The notes under the pieces: generated by a model
What the model saw: the letters and a program-made list of their open reading frames with translations, nothing else
What the model was told of the DNA's origin: nothing
Database searches by the model: none
Shown here: piece by piece, positions 51,101 through 59,555 of the stretch
Layout of the letters: each line of letters starts with the position of its first letter
How positions within the stretch are numbered: the first letter of the stretch is position 1
NCBI RefSeq assembly: GCF_036226365.1
Contig: NZ_CP108462.1
Coordinates: 4,586,501 to 4,650,500 of the forward strand
Reading direction: 5' to 3'
Source: Streptomyces sp. NBC_01262
GTDB taxonomy: Bacteria; Actinomycetota; Actinomycetes; Streptomycetales; Streptomycetaceae
DNA: 64,000 bases
Position numbers and translations under genes: made by a program

Positions 51101-52615
51101 ATGGCAGTGGATGCCACCTCGTCCCGTCCACCACGCGAAAGCCGTATAACAAATCGGCTCATGGCACGTCTCGCTCTGCTGCCCGGCGTAGCGCTGCTGG
51201 CAACGGCCACCATGACCTCCGGCGTCGCACACGCCGCGACAGCCCCCGTCCCGCTGGGGACCGCCAAGAGTTACGCGGTTCTGGCCGGTCCGACGGTCAC
51301 CAACACCCCCCTCAGCGCCACCGTCATCAACGGTGACCTGGGCGTTTCTCCGGGCACCGCCACGACGGGCTTCGACTTTTCGACGCCTCCCGGCGCGGGG
51401 CATGTCTTCGGCGCGGTCCACCTCGGCGACGCCCCGGCCGGTACGGCGCAGGACGATCTGACCACCGCCTTCGGCAATGCGGCCGGACGGACCGGCGGAG
51501 CCGACGTCACGGGCGTGGATCTGGGCGGAAAGACACTGGCGCCCGGCGTCTACAACGCCACCTCTGCGATGGCACTCACCGGACCCATCCCCCTCACTCT
51601 CAACGGCGGGGGCGACCCGGACGCCGTCTTCATCTTCCAGGCCGGAACGACGCTGATCACGGGTTCGGATATCCAGGTCAAGCTCGTCAACGGAGCACAG
51701 GCCTGCAACGTGTTCTGGCAGGTGGGCAGTTCCGCCACCATCGGGACCGGTGCCAAGTTCGTGGGCACCATCATGGCCGACCAGCAGATCGCGGTACAGA
51801 ACGGCGCCACGATCGAAGGCCGAGCCCTGGCGAGGATCGCCCAGGTCACGCTGGACAACAACGTCATCACGAACTCGATCTGCAGCACCACCGGCCCGGA
51901 GGGCCCCGCCGGACCTGCGGGTCCCGCTGGACCTGCCGGGCCTTCCGGGCCTGGAGGACCTGCCGGACCTGCCGGACCTGCCGGCCCCGCTGGCCCTGAC
52001 GGGGGTGTCGGACCCGCCGGACCCGCCGGGCCCGCCGGACCCGCTGGAGGGGTCGGGCCTGTCGGACCTGCCGGACCCGCTGGAGGGGTCGGGCCTGTCG
52101 GACCTGCCGGACCCGCTGGGGGTGCCGGACCTGCCGGACCTGCCGGAGGGGTCGGACCTGTCGGACCCGCCGGACCCATCGGAGGTGCCGGGCCCGCCGG
52201 GCCCAAGGGCGACACCGGAGCACAAGGCCCCAACGGACCCGCCGGACCTGCCGGGCCCAAGGGCGACACCGGGTCCGCCGGACCCAACGGACCCGCCGGA
52301 CCTGCCGGCCCCAAGGGTGACACCGGAGAGCAGGGCCCCAAGGGCGACACCGGTTCGCAGGGCCCCAAGGGCGACACCGGTTCGCAAGGCCCCAAGGGTG
52401 ACACCGGAGAGCAGGGGCCCAAGGGCGACACCGGGGACCAGGGCCCTGCCGGGCCTGGCGGTGGTCCGGGCGAGGACCACCACCACGGTGACCACGGCGA
52501 CCACGGTGACCACGGTGACCACAAGGGCGATCACAAGGGCGACCACAAGAAGGACTGCCCTGAAGACGTGAAGCCGCCCTTCAAGCAACAGGACCACTGG
52601 AGCCCGATGTGGTAG
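51101..52615 (+). CDS. Secreted DUF3494 (ice-binding-like) protein with collagen-like and His-rich tail
   Basis: A 504-residue exported protein. Signal peptide with a long basic lead (MAVDATSSRPPRESRI, then LMARLALLPGVALLATATM), cut after AHA near residue 46. Residues about 50-262 are the DUF3494 beta-solenoid found in ice-binding and adhesin proteins (SYAVLAGPTVTNTPLSATVI, GDLGVSPGTATTGFDF, LAPGVYNATSAMALTGPIPL, FIFQAGTTLITGSDIQVKLV). Residues 265-457 are 64 uninterrupted Gly-X-Y triplets, GPA/GPV first and GPKGDT later. Residues 458-490 are rich in His, Asp, Gly and Lys (EDHHHGDHGDHGDHGDHKGD), followed by a Cys. It may form trimers with an adhesive head and a metal-binding end. ATG 51101 follows AAGAAAGG. 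Confidence 0.85.
   Translation: MAVDATSSRPPRESRITNRLMARLALLPGVALLATATMTSGVAHAATAPVPLGTAKSYAVLAGPTVTNTPLSATVINGDLGVSPGTATTGFDFSTPPGAGHVFGAVHLGDAPAGTAQDDLTTAFGNAAGRTGGADVTGVDLGGKTLAPGVYNATSAMALTGPIPLTLNGGGDPDAVFIFQAGTTLITGSDIQVKLVNGAQACNVFWQVGSSATIGTGAKFVGTIMADQQIAVQNGATIEGRALARIAQVTLDNNVITNSICSTTGPEGPAGPAGPAGPAGPSGPGGPAGPAGPAGPAGPDGGVGPAGPAGPAGPAGGVGPVGPAGPAGGVGPVGPAGPAGGAGPAGPAGGVGPVGPAGPIGGAGPAGPKGDTGAQGPNGPAGPAGPKGDTGSAGPNGPAGPAGPKGDTGEQGPKGDTGSQGPKGDTGSQGPKGDTGEQGPKGDTGDQGPAGPGGGPGEDHHHGDHGDHGDHGDHKGDHKGDHKKDCPEDVKPPFKQQDHWSPMW
51893..52471 (+). repeat. Collagen-like Gly-X-Y coding repeat
   Basis: Nine-base periodic DNA encoding 64 consecutive Gly-X-Y triplets. The first half uses GPA, GPV and GGV, the second GPK-GDT with GEQ, GSQ, GAQ and GPN. 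The DNA repeats are near-identical (GGCCCCAAGGGCGACACC recurs), so length variation between strains is expected. Confidence 0.95.
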
Positions 52616-52662
52616 CCGGGGTGGTGACGGGCCGCAACTGACAGAAGCTCGTTCCTCCTCGC

Positions 52663-52700
52663 CCAAGGGGCGCTCCCGAAGAAACGGGGGCGCCCCTTGG
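52663..52700. terminator. Bidirectional hairpin terminator
   Basis: CCAAGGGGCGCTCCC pairs with GGGGGCGCCCCTTGG (one mismatch) around an 8-base loop, between convergent genes ending at 52615 and 52712. Confidence 0.75.
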
Positions 52701-52711
52701 CACATGTGTCC

Positions 52712-53179
52712 TCAACGCGTGCCGGTGTCGATGAGGATCTGTTCGGGCTGGGTGACGTTGTCGGCCCGGAGGGCTCTGGCCATCGCGGCGCGCGCCGCAT
52801 CAGGCGTGGCGCCCGGCGGGATCACCAGCAGGGAGAAGTGGTCCCGGTCCCCTCGGGTGATGAGGACGGTGTCGTCACCGACCGGGAAGGAGTCGATGTG
52901 CACGACCCGGTCGTCGACGATCAGACGTGACGGCAGTTCCTCCCAGGCACTGGCGTCCAGGCCGACGCGCGTGACGGGTCCGAGATGCTCGGTCAGCGCG
53001 GTGATCAGACCGGGAAGCTCGACGCCGATGGCGCGGGAATGCGGCCACCACGCGCCGTCGAGAATTCTGGCGCGGGTATGGGTCGTCTCAAGCCTGAGGA
53101 GAGCCGTCCCGGGTTTCACGGCATGGCTGATCGCGTCGGGCAGAAGCCGCAGGTCGTGGGGCGTGTCGGAGTCGGCCAT
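52712..53179 (-). CDS. DUF5994 protein, copy 1
   Basis: A 155-residue soluble protein: TRARILDGAWWPHSRAIGVE, LPGLITALTEHLGPVTRVGL, then VGDDTVLITRGDRDHFSLLV. LDGAWWP is the family hallmark. ATG 53179 has GGCGGA upstream; an in-frame ATG at 53233 would add 18 residues. It is divergent from a second member at 53408. Function unknown. Confidence 0.72.
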   Translation of the reverse strand: MADSDTPHDLRLLPDAISHAVKPGTALLRLETTHTRARILDGAWWPHSRAIGVELPGLITALTEHLGPVTRVGLDASAWEELPSRLIVDDRVVHIDSFPVGDDTVLITRGDRDHFSLLVIPPGATPDAARAAMARALRADNVTQPEQILIDTGTR

Positions 53180-53407
53180 CGTGTGTCCGCCCGTCTTCGG
53201 GATGGGGTCCCCCGAAGGAATCGATCTCGTCATTTCACGGTACTCCGGGTGCCTGCGGCGGACCCGTCGCAGGCACCGGCCCCGAGCCCGCTCCGGAGTA
53301 GAGTGAAGGCACCGGGAGTACTTCGCGCACCGGCTCCTGCGTCGGTGTCGTTCTCGGTGAGCGACAACGCCGGGACGTCGAACACGAACCGGGGACAGGT
53401 CTGCGCC

Positions 53408-53902
53408 ATGACCGCGACCGCGAACGTCAATCGCACGATCGTCAATGAGCGCGTACCTTCACCTGCGGCCCGGCTCTCCCTGACTCCGGCGGGGTCCGGT
53501 CCGGGCCTCCTCGACGGAGCCTGGTGGCCTCGGTCGCGCGATCTCTCCCGTGAGCTGCCGGCTCTTACGGACGCGCTGGACGCGCGCTGGGGCCGGATCA
53601 CCCACGTCACCGTGAACCCGACGCACTGGCCCGTGATCCCGCACAAGGTGCCCGTGACCGGCCACACGGTGCGCGTGGGCTGGTTCGCCGCCGAGCAGGA
53701 CCAGAACAAGCTGATGCTGTTCTCGTACACCGTGGGCCGCTGGGACCTGCTGGTGATCCCCCCGGAGACCGGGGCCGCCGCCGCGGCCCGGCTGATGGCC
53801 GCCGCCGCGGCGCCCGGCGACCTGCTCACCGCCAGCGCTCTGATGGCGGGCGAGGACGCCCACGGTGACCTCGGGCCGCTGCTGTGCACCCAAGGCATAT
53901 AG
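53408..53902 (+). CDS. DUF5994 protein, copy 2
   Basis: A 164-residue soluble protein: LSLTPAGSGPGLLDGAWWPR, SRDLSRELPALTDALDARWG, then VRVGWFAAEQDQNKLMLFSY and WDLLVIPPET. It shares the LDGAWWP core and the WDLLVIPPxT end with copy 1, at low overall identity. A small membrane protein follows 31 bases downstream in the same direction. Confidence 0.72.
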   Translation: MTATANVNRTIVNERVPSPAARLSLTPAGSGPGLLDGAWWPRSRDLSRELPALTDALDARWGRITHVTVNPTHWPVIPHKVPVTGHTVRVGWFAAEQDQNKLMLFSYTVGRWDLLVIPPETGAAAAARLMAAAAAPGDLLTASALMAGEDAHGDLGPLLCTQGI

Positions 53903-53933
53903 GGCACGTAAGGCATGTAAGGGATGTGAGGAC

Positions 53934-54113
53934 ATGGAGGCCTTTGTCGCCGTGGCCGTCATCGTCGCCGCGATCATCGTGGGAGCGATCCTGATCCACC
54001 GGCTCAACCTGCAGCACGAGGAGCGGATCACCGCCTTCCACTACAGCAACGCCCTGCCGGGAGTCGGCCGACGGCACCGGAAGCGCCGGGGCGGACGCGG
54101 CGTGGAGCAGTAG
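53934..54113 (+). CDS. Small single-pass membrane protein
   Basis: A 59-residue protein with one N-terminal helix (AFVAVAVIVAAIIVGAILIH) and a basic cytoplasmic tail ending RRHRKRRGGRGVEQ. ATG 53934 follows GATGTGAGGAC. No family recognised. It may be cotranscribed with the DUF5994 gene. Confidence 0.55.
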   Translation: MEAFVAVAVIVAAIIVGAILIHRLNLQHEERITAFHYSNALPGVGRRHRKRRGGRGVEQ

Positions 54114-54218
54114 CCTGGAAGGTGGGTCGACCACCCTCACGTGGGACGGCCCGGAAGGGACGGCCTCGGTGTGCCTGCGTGAATGCGCCGGGGCCGTTTG
54201 ACGTCCCCGTCGCGGGCC

Positions 54219-54386
54219 TCAGCGCCCCGGGCTCCTGCCGCTCCGCCGAAGCCGTACGCCCCCCAGGACGAGGGCTGCGACGAAGACGACCACCCCGATG
54301 ACCAGCAGGTAGAGCAGACCCTTCGCGACCGCGCCCACGATGCCCAGGGCGACCGCCACGAGGAGCAGCAGCAGGAACAGCGCCAT
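54219..54386 (-). CDS. Small hydrophobic two-helix protein
   Basis: A 55-residue protein: MALFLLLLLVAVALGIVGAV, then KGLLYLLVIGVVVFVAALVL and a basic tail. It resembles the small hydrophobic proteins common in Streptomyces stress regions. AGGAGGCC lies just before the ATG at 54386. It begins 23 bases after the PRC-barrel stop and is probably cotranscribed with it. Confidence 0.65.
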   Translation of the reverse strand: MALFLLLLLVAVALGIVGAVAKGLLYLLVIGVVVFVAALVLGGVRLRRSGRSPGR

Positions 54387-54409
54387 CTTTGGCCTCCTCT
54401 CCCGATACC

Positions 54410-54766
54410 TCAGCGGCGGGCGAGCCGCCGCTCGCCCCCGCTGCCGAGCTGGTAGTCGACGGAGTAGTGCGCGAAGACCTTCTCCTCCGCGTCCGCCAGC
54501 AGTTCCCCGTCGGTACCGATCGAGGGAGCGTCCTTGACCTGCTGCTTGTCGTAGGCGACCTTCAGGTACGCCGGGCCCACGGTCGCCCCGGCGAGCGGCA
54601 CGAACACCAGCCGGTGCCGTGTCGGCAGACCGACCGTGACCGTCGCGAACGAGGGCTCGTCGGTGCGCGTGTCCACGTAGATCGCCTCAAGCGTGCCGAC
54701 CTTGTGGCCGCCCGCGTCGACGACCGCGTGGCCCCGCCACTCCCGGATGTCGCCGGCTTCGAACAC
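54410..54766 (-). CDS. PRC-barrel domain protein
   Basis: A 118-residue soluble protein: IREWRGHAVVDAGGHKVGTL, EAIYVDTRTDEPSFATVTVG, then RHRLVFVPLAGATVGPAYLK and YDKQQVKDAPSI. This is the PRC-barrel fold found in photosystem, RimM and stress proteins. GTG 54766 has AAGGAGG seven bases upstream, which decides the start. It lies in a run of stress-type genes. Confidence 0.8.
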   Translation of the reverse strand: MFEAGDIREWRGHAVVDAGGHKVGTLEAIYVDTRTDEPSFATVTVGLPTRHRLVFVPLAGATVGPAYLKVAYDKQQVKDAPSIGTDGELLADAEEKVFAHYSVDYQLGSGGERRLARR

Positions 54767-54831
54767 GGTGCCCTCCTTTGCCCCCTGCGGAAGCGGACAT
54801 GTCTCCACGATATTCCTGAATTCCCGAACGT

Positions 54832-55458
54832 CTATTCGGGGCGCTGCGTGCGGTCGTCGTGCGCGAGCCCGTCCGGTACGGCGGCGGTCCGCTCGCCCAG
54901 AGCGAGGATCAGTGCCCGGAGCACGGCCGGGCCGGGTGACCTGTGGACCTCGCCGATCTGCTGCCATCCCCAGGACAGGAAGGCGCTGTACGCGGCGTGG
55001 TCGTCCTGGTCCAGCAGGGCCGCGCCGAGCGAGGCGTGGTGGTCGCCGAGCAGTCGTTCCTGGAGGCGGCCGGCGAGGCCGCGGTGGCGCTCGTGCGGAT
55101 GGACCACGATCGCGGTGATCGAGAAGACATGGCCGGAGGCGGTGAGCTGTTCGAGATTCTGCGGTAGGGGCCCGCGGAACCCATGCCACCAGGAGCCGTC
55201 ACGGCCCACGGGGAACCCGAAGACGCACCCGGCCAGGGACGTGGTCTCCGCGACCAGCATGCTGAACCCCGGCTGCCGGACGTCCGCGGCGAGCCGCGTG
55301 AGGAAGTCCTCCCGCCCCCGGTACTCCGCGCCGGAAGCGGTGCTGGTGGACTCCACGTACAGGTCGGCCAGGTCCTCGCGCATGCCCTCGGCCTGCCAGC
55401 GGTTGAGCCGCCGCAGCCGCGCGACGGACGGCCCTGACGGCTGCGGTCCGGTACGCAC
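54832..55458 (-). CDS. GNAT-family acetyltransferase-like protein, copy 1
   Basis: A 208-residue protein. The second half holds GNAT motif A: ITAIVVHPHERHRGLAGRLQ (V-x-P-x-x-R-x-x-G-x-A). The first half has LADLYVESTSTASGAEYRGR and EDFLTRLAADVRQPGFSMLV. It is a clear paralogue of the protein at 58950, with WWxGFxGxLP, LTASGxVFxIT, FxSWGWQxIGEVHRxPGP and VLRAL in common. It stops five bases before the desaturase gene frame begins on the same strand. Acceptor unknown. Confidence 0.8.
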   Translation of the reverse strand: MRTGPQPSGPSVARLRRLNRWQAEGMREDLADLYVESTSTASGAEYRGREDFLTRLAADVRQPGFSMLVAETTSLAGCVFGFPVGRDGSWWHGFRGPLPQNLEQLTASGHVFSITAIVVHPHERHRGLAGRLQERLLGDHHASLGAALLDQDDHAAYSAFLSWGWQQIGEVHRSPGPAVLRALILALGERTAAVPDGLAHDDRTQRPE

Positions 55459-55462
55459 CCGG

Positions 55463-56449
55463 TCACCTCGGTTCTGGGGTTCGAAGGGGGCGTCCGGGGT
55501 CCGGCCAGTGGACGGCGGTGGCCCAGCCGAGGCGTTCGAAGACGCGGATCAGGCCGGCCGACAGGTCGATCTGGTGCCGGCCGACGCCGTGCCGGGCGCA
55601 ACTCGGCGCGGAGTGGTGGCCGTTGTGCCAGCTCTCCCCGAAGGAGATCAGCGAGAGCGGCCACAGGTCGGTGGACCGGTCGAAGCGGCGGCCGGCGTAC
55701 GGGCGGGCGCCGATCATGTGGCACAGGGAGTTGACGCTCCAGGTGACGTGCTGGAGCAGCAGGACGCGCACCAGCCCGGCCCACAGGAAAGCGGTGAGCG
55801 CCGACCACAGGTTGCCGCCGATGGCCCAGCCGACGAGGGCCGGCAGGAGCAGCGAGGCGCCGCACAGGGCGGGGAACGCCCGGGCGACCCGGACGATCGC
55901 GGAGTCGGCGAGCAGGTCGGGGGCGTAGCGGGCGGCGGAGGTCGGGGCGTAGCGGAACAGCCAGCCGAGGTGGGCGTGGGTCAGGCCGCGCAGTTGGCCG
56001 AGGGGGCCGGTCCCGTACCGGTGGGGCGAGTGGGGGTCGCCGGGGCGGTCGGTGAAGGCGTGGTGCTGCCGGTGCACGGCCGCCCAGTCGATGACGTTGC
56101 CCTGGAAGCTCATCGAGCCCGCGACCGCCAGCGCGGTCCGCAGCCACCGGCGGGCGGTGAAGCTGCGGTGGGTGATCAGGCGGTGGAAGCCGACGGTGAC
56201 CCCCAGGCCGGTGAGGGCGTAGAAGCCGAGCGCCAGTGATACGTCGGCGAGCCGGATGCCGTGGCCCCACAGCAGCCACACCGCGACCGCCAGCCCCGCG
56301 AACGGGAGTACGACGAACAGCCCGGTCACCGCGGCCTGGATCCGCCACCCGGCGTTCTGGGGCTCGACGCTGCCGGGGAGGTCGGCGGGGAACGGCCCCG
56401 TACCGTCGTAGTCGGCGGTGGGCATGGTCCCCTGAGTTGTCAGGGTCAT
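55463..56449 (-). CDS. Acyl-CoA (delta-9 type) fatty acid desaturase
   Basis: A 328-residue membrane di-iron enzyme with the three histidine boxes: HRLITH (within GVTVGFHRLITHRSF), HRQHH, and HNGHH (GESWHNGHHSAP), and four predicted helices. It inserts a double bond into fatty acyl chains, changing membrane fluidity. It lies between the acetyltransferase and a zinc-finger gene, all on the minus strand with gaps of 4 and 21 bases, so it is likely part of one operon. Confidence 0.9.
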   Translation of the reverse strand: MTLTTQGTMPTADYDGTGPFPADLPGSVEPQNAGWRIQAAVTGLFVVLPFAGLAVAVWLLWGHGIRLADVSLALGFYALTGLGVTVGFHRLITHRSFTARRWLRTALAVAGSMSFQGNVIDWAAVHRQHHAFTDRPGDPHSPHRYGTGPLGQLRGLTHAHLGWLFRYAPTSAARYAPDLLADSAIVRVARAFPALCGASLLLPALVGWAIGGNLWSALTAFLWAGLVRVLLLQHVTWSVNSLCHMIGARPYAGRRFDRSTDLWPLSLISFGESWHNGHHSAPSCARHGVGRHQIDLSAGLIRVFERLGWATAVHWPDPGRPLRTPEPR

Positions 56450-56470
56450 CGCTGGCTCCTTCGCATCGGA

Positions 56471-56788
56471 TCAGACGGCACGCTGGTGGACGTAGCACCA
56501 GCACTGGCCCGGTCCCGGGCCCAGCAGCAGCGAGCGGGCGACCGGGTGGTCGGTCTCCTCGTAGTGGGCCCTGGCGTGCCGGCCCGGTGAGTCGTCGGAA
56601 CAGGCCACCCAGCCGCAGCTCAGGCAGAGCAGCAGGCTCACCCAGTCGTCGTCACCGGCCTGGCAGTCCCGGCAGCCGTCCCACCTGGGTATGACCGGCG
56701 GGAGGCCGTCGAGGTGCTCGCAGCGGGGCGCCGACCCGTTGACACTGGCCACAGGCGTTCCCTGAACCATGGGCCGGCCGGAGATCAT
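56471..56788 (-). CDS. UBP-type zinc finger protein
   Basis: A 105-residue protein with a zinc-finger of the ubiquitin-protease (ZnF-UBP) type: CEHLDGLPP, WDGCRDCQAGDDDWVSLLLC, LSCGWVACSDD, and HARAHYEETDHPVARSL, followed by CWCYVH. In bacteria these are stand-alone proteins of unknown role, often in stress clusters. ATG 56788 has GAGAGG upstream; ATG 56770 is an alternative. Probably first gene of the desaturase operon. Confidence 0.8.
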   Translation of the reverse strand: MISGRPMVQGTPVASVNGSAPRCEHLDGLPPVIPRWDGCRDCQAGDDDWVSLLLCLSCGWVACSDDSPGRHARAHYEETDHPVARSLLLGPGPGQCWCYVHQRAV

Positions 56789-57001
56789 GGCGAACCTCTC
56801 TACCGCTACGGGGACGCCGGGCGCGGCCCGGCCTGTCGGCATCAGTCAACGCCGGTGGCCCGGTGGCGGAAATGAGCAACCCGAGCAAGGTCCATCACCG
56901 CAGCCGATGACCCGTCTTCGGCCCGTCTTCCAGGGCCCGCCGTACGCAAGTAGGCTGGTGCACCAGCACAGTCGGCCCGGCCGGCGAGGGGGTGGCACGG
57001 C

Positions 57002-57916
57002 ATGGAACTGCGCCAGCTTCGCTACTTCGTCACTCTGTCCCAGGAACTGCACTTCGGCCGGGCGGCCGCCCGCGAGCACATCGTGCAGTCGGCGCTGAGC
57101 CAGCAACTCCAGCGGCTGGAGCGGGAACTGGGCGTCCGCCTCGTGGAGCGCAGTACGCACCATGTCGCGCTGACCACGGCCGGAGCGGTGTTCCTGGTCG
57201 AGGCACGGCAGATCCTGGCCCATGTGGAGCGCGCCGTGCTGGTCGCCCGCAGCGCGGTCGGCACGGCCCCCGCGCTGCGGGTCGGCATCATCGACTCCGG
57301 CTACGACTCGATGCCGCAGATCCTGCACGAGGCCCAGGCCCGCTACCCGGGCCTGGTGATCCACCAGGTCGAGACGGGCGTGCCCGAGCAGTACCAGCAG
57401 CTCATCGACGGCCGCCTGGACGTGGGCATCGGCCGGGCCGCGCTCGCCCCACCCCAGGTGGCCTCGTATCTGTTCCGCCACGACCCGCTGGGGGTCATGG
57501 TGCCCAGCGACCACCGCTTCGCGGCCATGGACGGCATACCGGTCGCCGTACTGGCCGAGGAGCCGCTGCTGCTCGCGGAGGAGGTCCAGGCACCGGAGTT
57601 CAACCAGTTCACCGTCGAGATGTGCCGGGCCGCCGGCTTCACCCCCACCGTGTACGAGGGGACGGTGGAAAGCATCCGCGCCGCCGCCGACCTGGTCGCC
57701 CAGGGACGGTGCCTGTACTGCGTGCCGGCCTCCTGCATCTCCGCGCTTCCCGGGACCATCTGGCGGCCGCTCACCGAGCCGGCGTCGTACTACCCGTGGT
57801 CCGTGCTGTGGCGCGCGAGCGACGACTCCGACCGCGTACGCGCCATCGTCGACTGCGCCCGGGCGATGTCCGCGCGGCTCGGCTGGCTGGTCACCACGGA
57901 CCGGGCCGCGAGCTGA
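57002..57916 (+). CDS. LysR-family transcriptional regulator
   Basis: A 304-residue regulator: MELRQLRYFVTLSQELHFGR, EHIVQSALSQQLQRLERELG (HTH 1-60) and an effector domain (LRVGIIDSGYDSMPQILHEA, YQQLIDGRLDVGIGRAALAP). Divergent from the zinc-finger/desaturase operon, 213 bases away, which it may control. It is convergent with the small GlsB-type gene ending at 57938. Confidence 0.88.
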   Translation: MELRQLRYFVTLSQELHFGRAAAREHIVQSALSQQLQRLERELGVRLVERSTHHVALTTAGAVFLVEARQILAHVERAVLVARSAVGTAPALRVGIIDSGYDSMPQILHEAQARYPGLVIHQVETGVPEQYQQLIDGRLDVGIGRAALAPPQVASYLFRHDPLGVMVPSDHRFAAMDGIPVAVLAEEPLLLAEEVQAPEFNQFTVEMCRAAGFTPTVYEGTVESIRAAADLVAQGRCLYCVPASCISALPGTIWRPLTEPASYYPWSVLWRASDDSDRVRAIVDCARAMSARLGWLVTTDRAAS

Positions 57917-57937
57917 CGCGCCACACCTGACGCAACA

Positions 57938-58210
57938 TCAGTTCCGGCCGGAACGGCGCCCGCCGAACGTGTGGAAGGCGAACAGCAGGACCGCCGACCC
58001 GGCGATGGCGGTGACCCAGGTGGAGAGGTTGAAGAACCCCTGGGTGCCGCTGACATGGAAGACCTTCGTGGCAAGGAAGCCGCCGAGGAGCGCGCCGCCG
58101 ATACCGATCAGGGTGGTGACGATCAGCCCCTCGGAATCCTTGCCGGGGACCAGCATTTTGGCGATCATCCCAGCCGCGAGACCGAGAATGACCCAGGCGA
58201 TGATGCCCAT
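57938..58210 (-). CDS. GlsB/YeaQ/YmgE-family stress membrane protein, short form
   Basis: A 90-residue three-helix protein: MGIIAWVILGLAAGMIAKML, IVTTLIGIGGALLGGFLATK, TQGFFNLSTWVTAIAGSAVL. It is a close paralogue of the protein at 50420 (GTQGFFNLSTWVTAIAG is identical) without the Gly/Arg-rich tail. The sequence TGGAGTCGGTC before the ATG is also shared. The 299 bases between it and the divergent STAS gene hold no further gene. Confidence 0.83.
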   Translation of the reverse strand: MGIIAWVILGLAAGMIAKMLVPGKDSEGLIVTTLIGIGGALLGGFLATKVFHVSGTQGFFNLSTWVTAIAGSAVLLFAFHTFGGRRSGRN

Positions 58211-58509
58211 GACCGACCGACTCCAGACAACAGTCGAACGAATGTACTGAGGAGCCCTGAGACAACCGCATCCCCGCCCACCCGGAAAGCGCCGGTCCGG
58301 GAAGAGCTCATCTCCTACGCCGATCACCGGCATGTCCACGCCCGTCACACAGGCGGGCTATGCTCCTGAGCAGACGTCCCAGACCCCGGCGGCTCACTTC
58401 TTGCCGGGCGGGTGCCCAAGGTACTCCGGCTGCTGGACAGGTCATTCGCCTACCCGATGTACGACCGACCGTACCGGGAAACCGGGGCGGTCTCGTGAAC
58501 CGAGGCATC

Positions 58510-58953
58510 ATGGCCACATCGCGCATGCCGCACATCCTGAACGTCTACCGGCGCGACACGGAACAGGGTTCGCAGATCAGCCTCTCCGGCGAGATCGATC
58601 TGTCCTCGGCGCCACAGGTGCGCCGGACGCTGGCGCAGTGCCTGCACGACGGCATACGTGCCATAGACGTCGACCTCTCCGACGTCACCTTCTGCGACTG
58701 CAGCGGCCTCAACGCCTTCCTGTACGCGTCACTTCGCACCGCCTCCGCCGGAGGATCCCTGCGGCTGCACCACCCCCGTCCGGCACTGACCCGGCTCTTC
58801 GCCCTCACCGGCTCGGGCTCCCTCCTCCACCTGCTGCCGGGCACCCTCGACGGGAGTGCGCCGGACGCCCTGCCGCCCGTTCCCGTGTACGAGTCGGTGT
58901 TCCGGCTCGTACCGGCCGCCGCCTGGCCCGCCGTCGCCGGCGGTGTGCTGTGA
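58510..58953 (+). CDS. STAS-domain anti-sigma factor antagonist
   Basis: A 147-residue SpoIIAA-like protein: SLSGEIDLSSAPQVRRTLAQ, AIDVDLSDVTFCDCSGLNAF, LHHPRPALTRLFALTGSGSL. The phosphorylation loop reads DCSGL where the family usually has DSSGL, keeping the Ser next to Gly. Such proteins bind an anti-sigma kinase and free a SigB-type sigma factor when unphosphorylated; a candidate sigma factor lies at 49441. GTG 58495 is an alternative start. It leads a run of four overlapping genes. Confidence 0.85.
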   Translation: MATSRMPHILNVYRRDTEQGSQISLSGEIDLSSAPQVRRTLAQCLHDGIRAIDVDLSDVTFCDCSGLNAFLYASLRTASAGGSLRLHHPRPALTRLFALTGSGSLLHLLPGTLDGSAPDALPPVPVYESVFRLVPAAAWPAVAGGVL

Positions 58954-59555
58954 CCGACCCCCTCAGGGTGTGGCTGAACCGGCTGAACCGCGGGCAGACC
59001 GAGGGCCGGCGGGACGAGCTGGCCGATCTGTACGTACGGTCCTGCGCCACCGCGCCCGGGTGGGAACACCGCAGCCGGGAGGACTTCCTGCTCCGCCTCG
59101 CCGGTGACATCCGGCGGCCTCAGTTCGCCATGCTGGTCGCGGAGACGCCGGTCCTGGCGGGATGTGCCTTCGGATTCCCCGTGCGGCCCGACGGCTCCTG
59201 GTGGAGCGGCTTCCAGGGCGAACTGCCGCCCGGCGTCGCGCGGCTCACCGCGTCGGGCGAGGTCTTCGCGATCACCGGGATGGTCGTGCATCCGGACGAG
59301 CGCAACCGCGGGCTCGCCCGCCGTATGCAGGAGCGGCTGCTCACCGACCACCGGGCGGCGCTGGGGGCCACCCTGGTGGACGGGGTCAATCGCGCGGCCC
59401 GCAGCGCGTTCTGGTCCTGGGGGTGGCAGGAGATCGGCGAGGTCCACCGGCCGCCCGGTCCCACGGTGCTGCGAGCGCTGGTGCTGCGCGCCGGAGAGCG
59501 TACGGCGGCGGACCCGGCACGGCGGACCCGGACCCGGACCCGTGGCCCCGCGTGA
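58950..59555 (+). CDS. GNAT-family acetyltransferase-like protein, copy 2
   Basis: A 201-residue protein with GNAT motif A ITGMVVHPDERNRGLARRMQ. It begins with GTG in the stop of the STAS gene (GTGA). Paralogue of 54832-55458: RLNRGQTEGRRDELADLYV, MLVAETPVLAGCAFGFPV, WSWGWQEIGEVHRPPGPTVL. The Arg-rich tail ends RTRTRTRGPA. A coupled acetyltransferase in a partner-switching operon might modify a member of the pathway; that is inference. Confidence 0.8.
   Translation: MTDPLRVWLNRLNRGQTEGRRDELADLYVRSCATAPGWEHRSREDFLLRLAGDIRRPQFAMLVAETPVLAGCAFGFPVRPDGSWWSGFQGELPPGVARLTASGEVFAITGMVVHPDERNRGLARRMQERLLTDHRAALGATLVDGVNRAARSAFWSWGWQEIGEVHRPPGPTVLRALVLRAGERTAADPARRTRTRTRGPA

Noticed and set aside
51893..52471. 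Dense direct repeats that could suggest a CRISPR array or a minisatellite.
   Set aside because: The period is nine bases, in frame, and encodes unbroken Gly-X-Y triplets; it is a collagen-like coding repeat.
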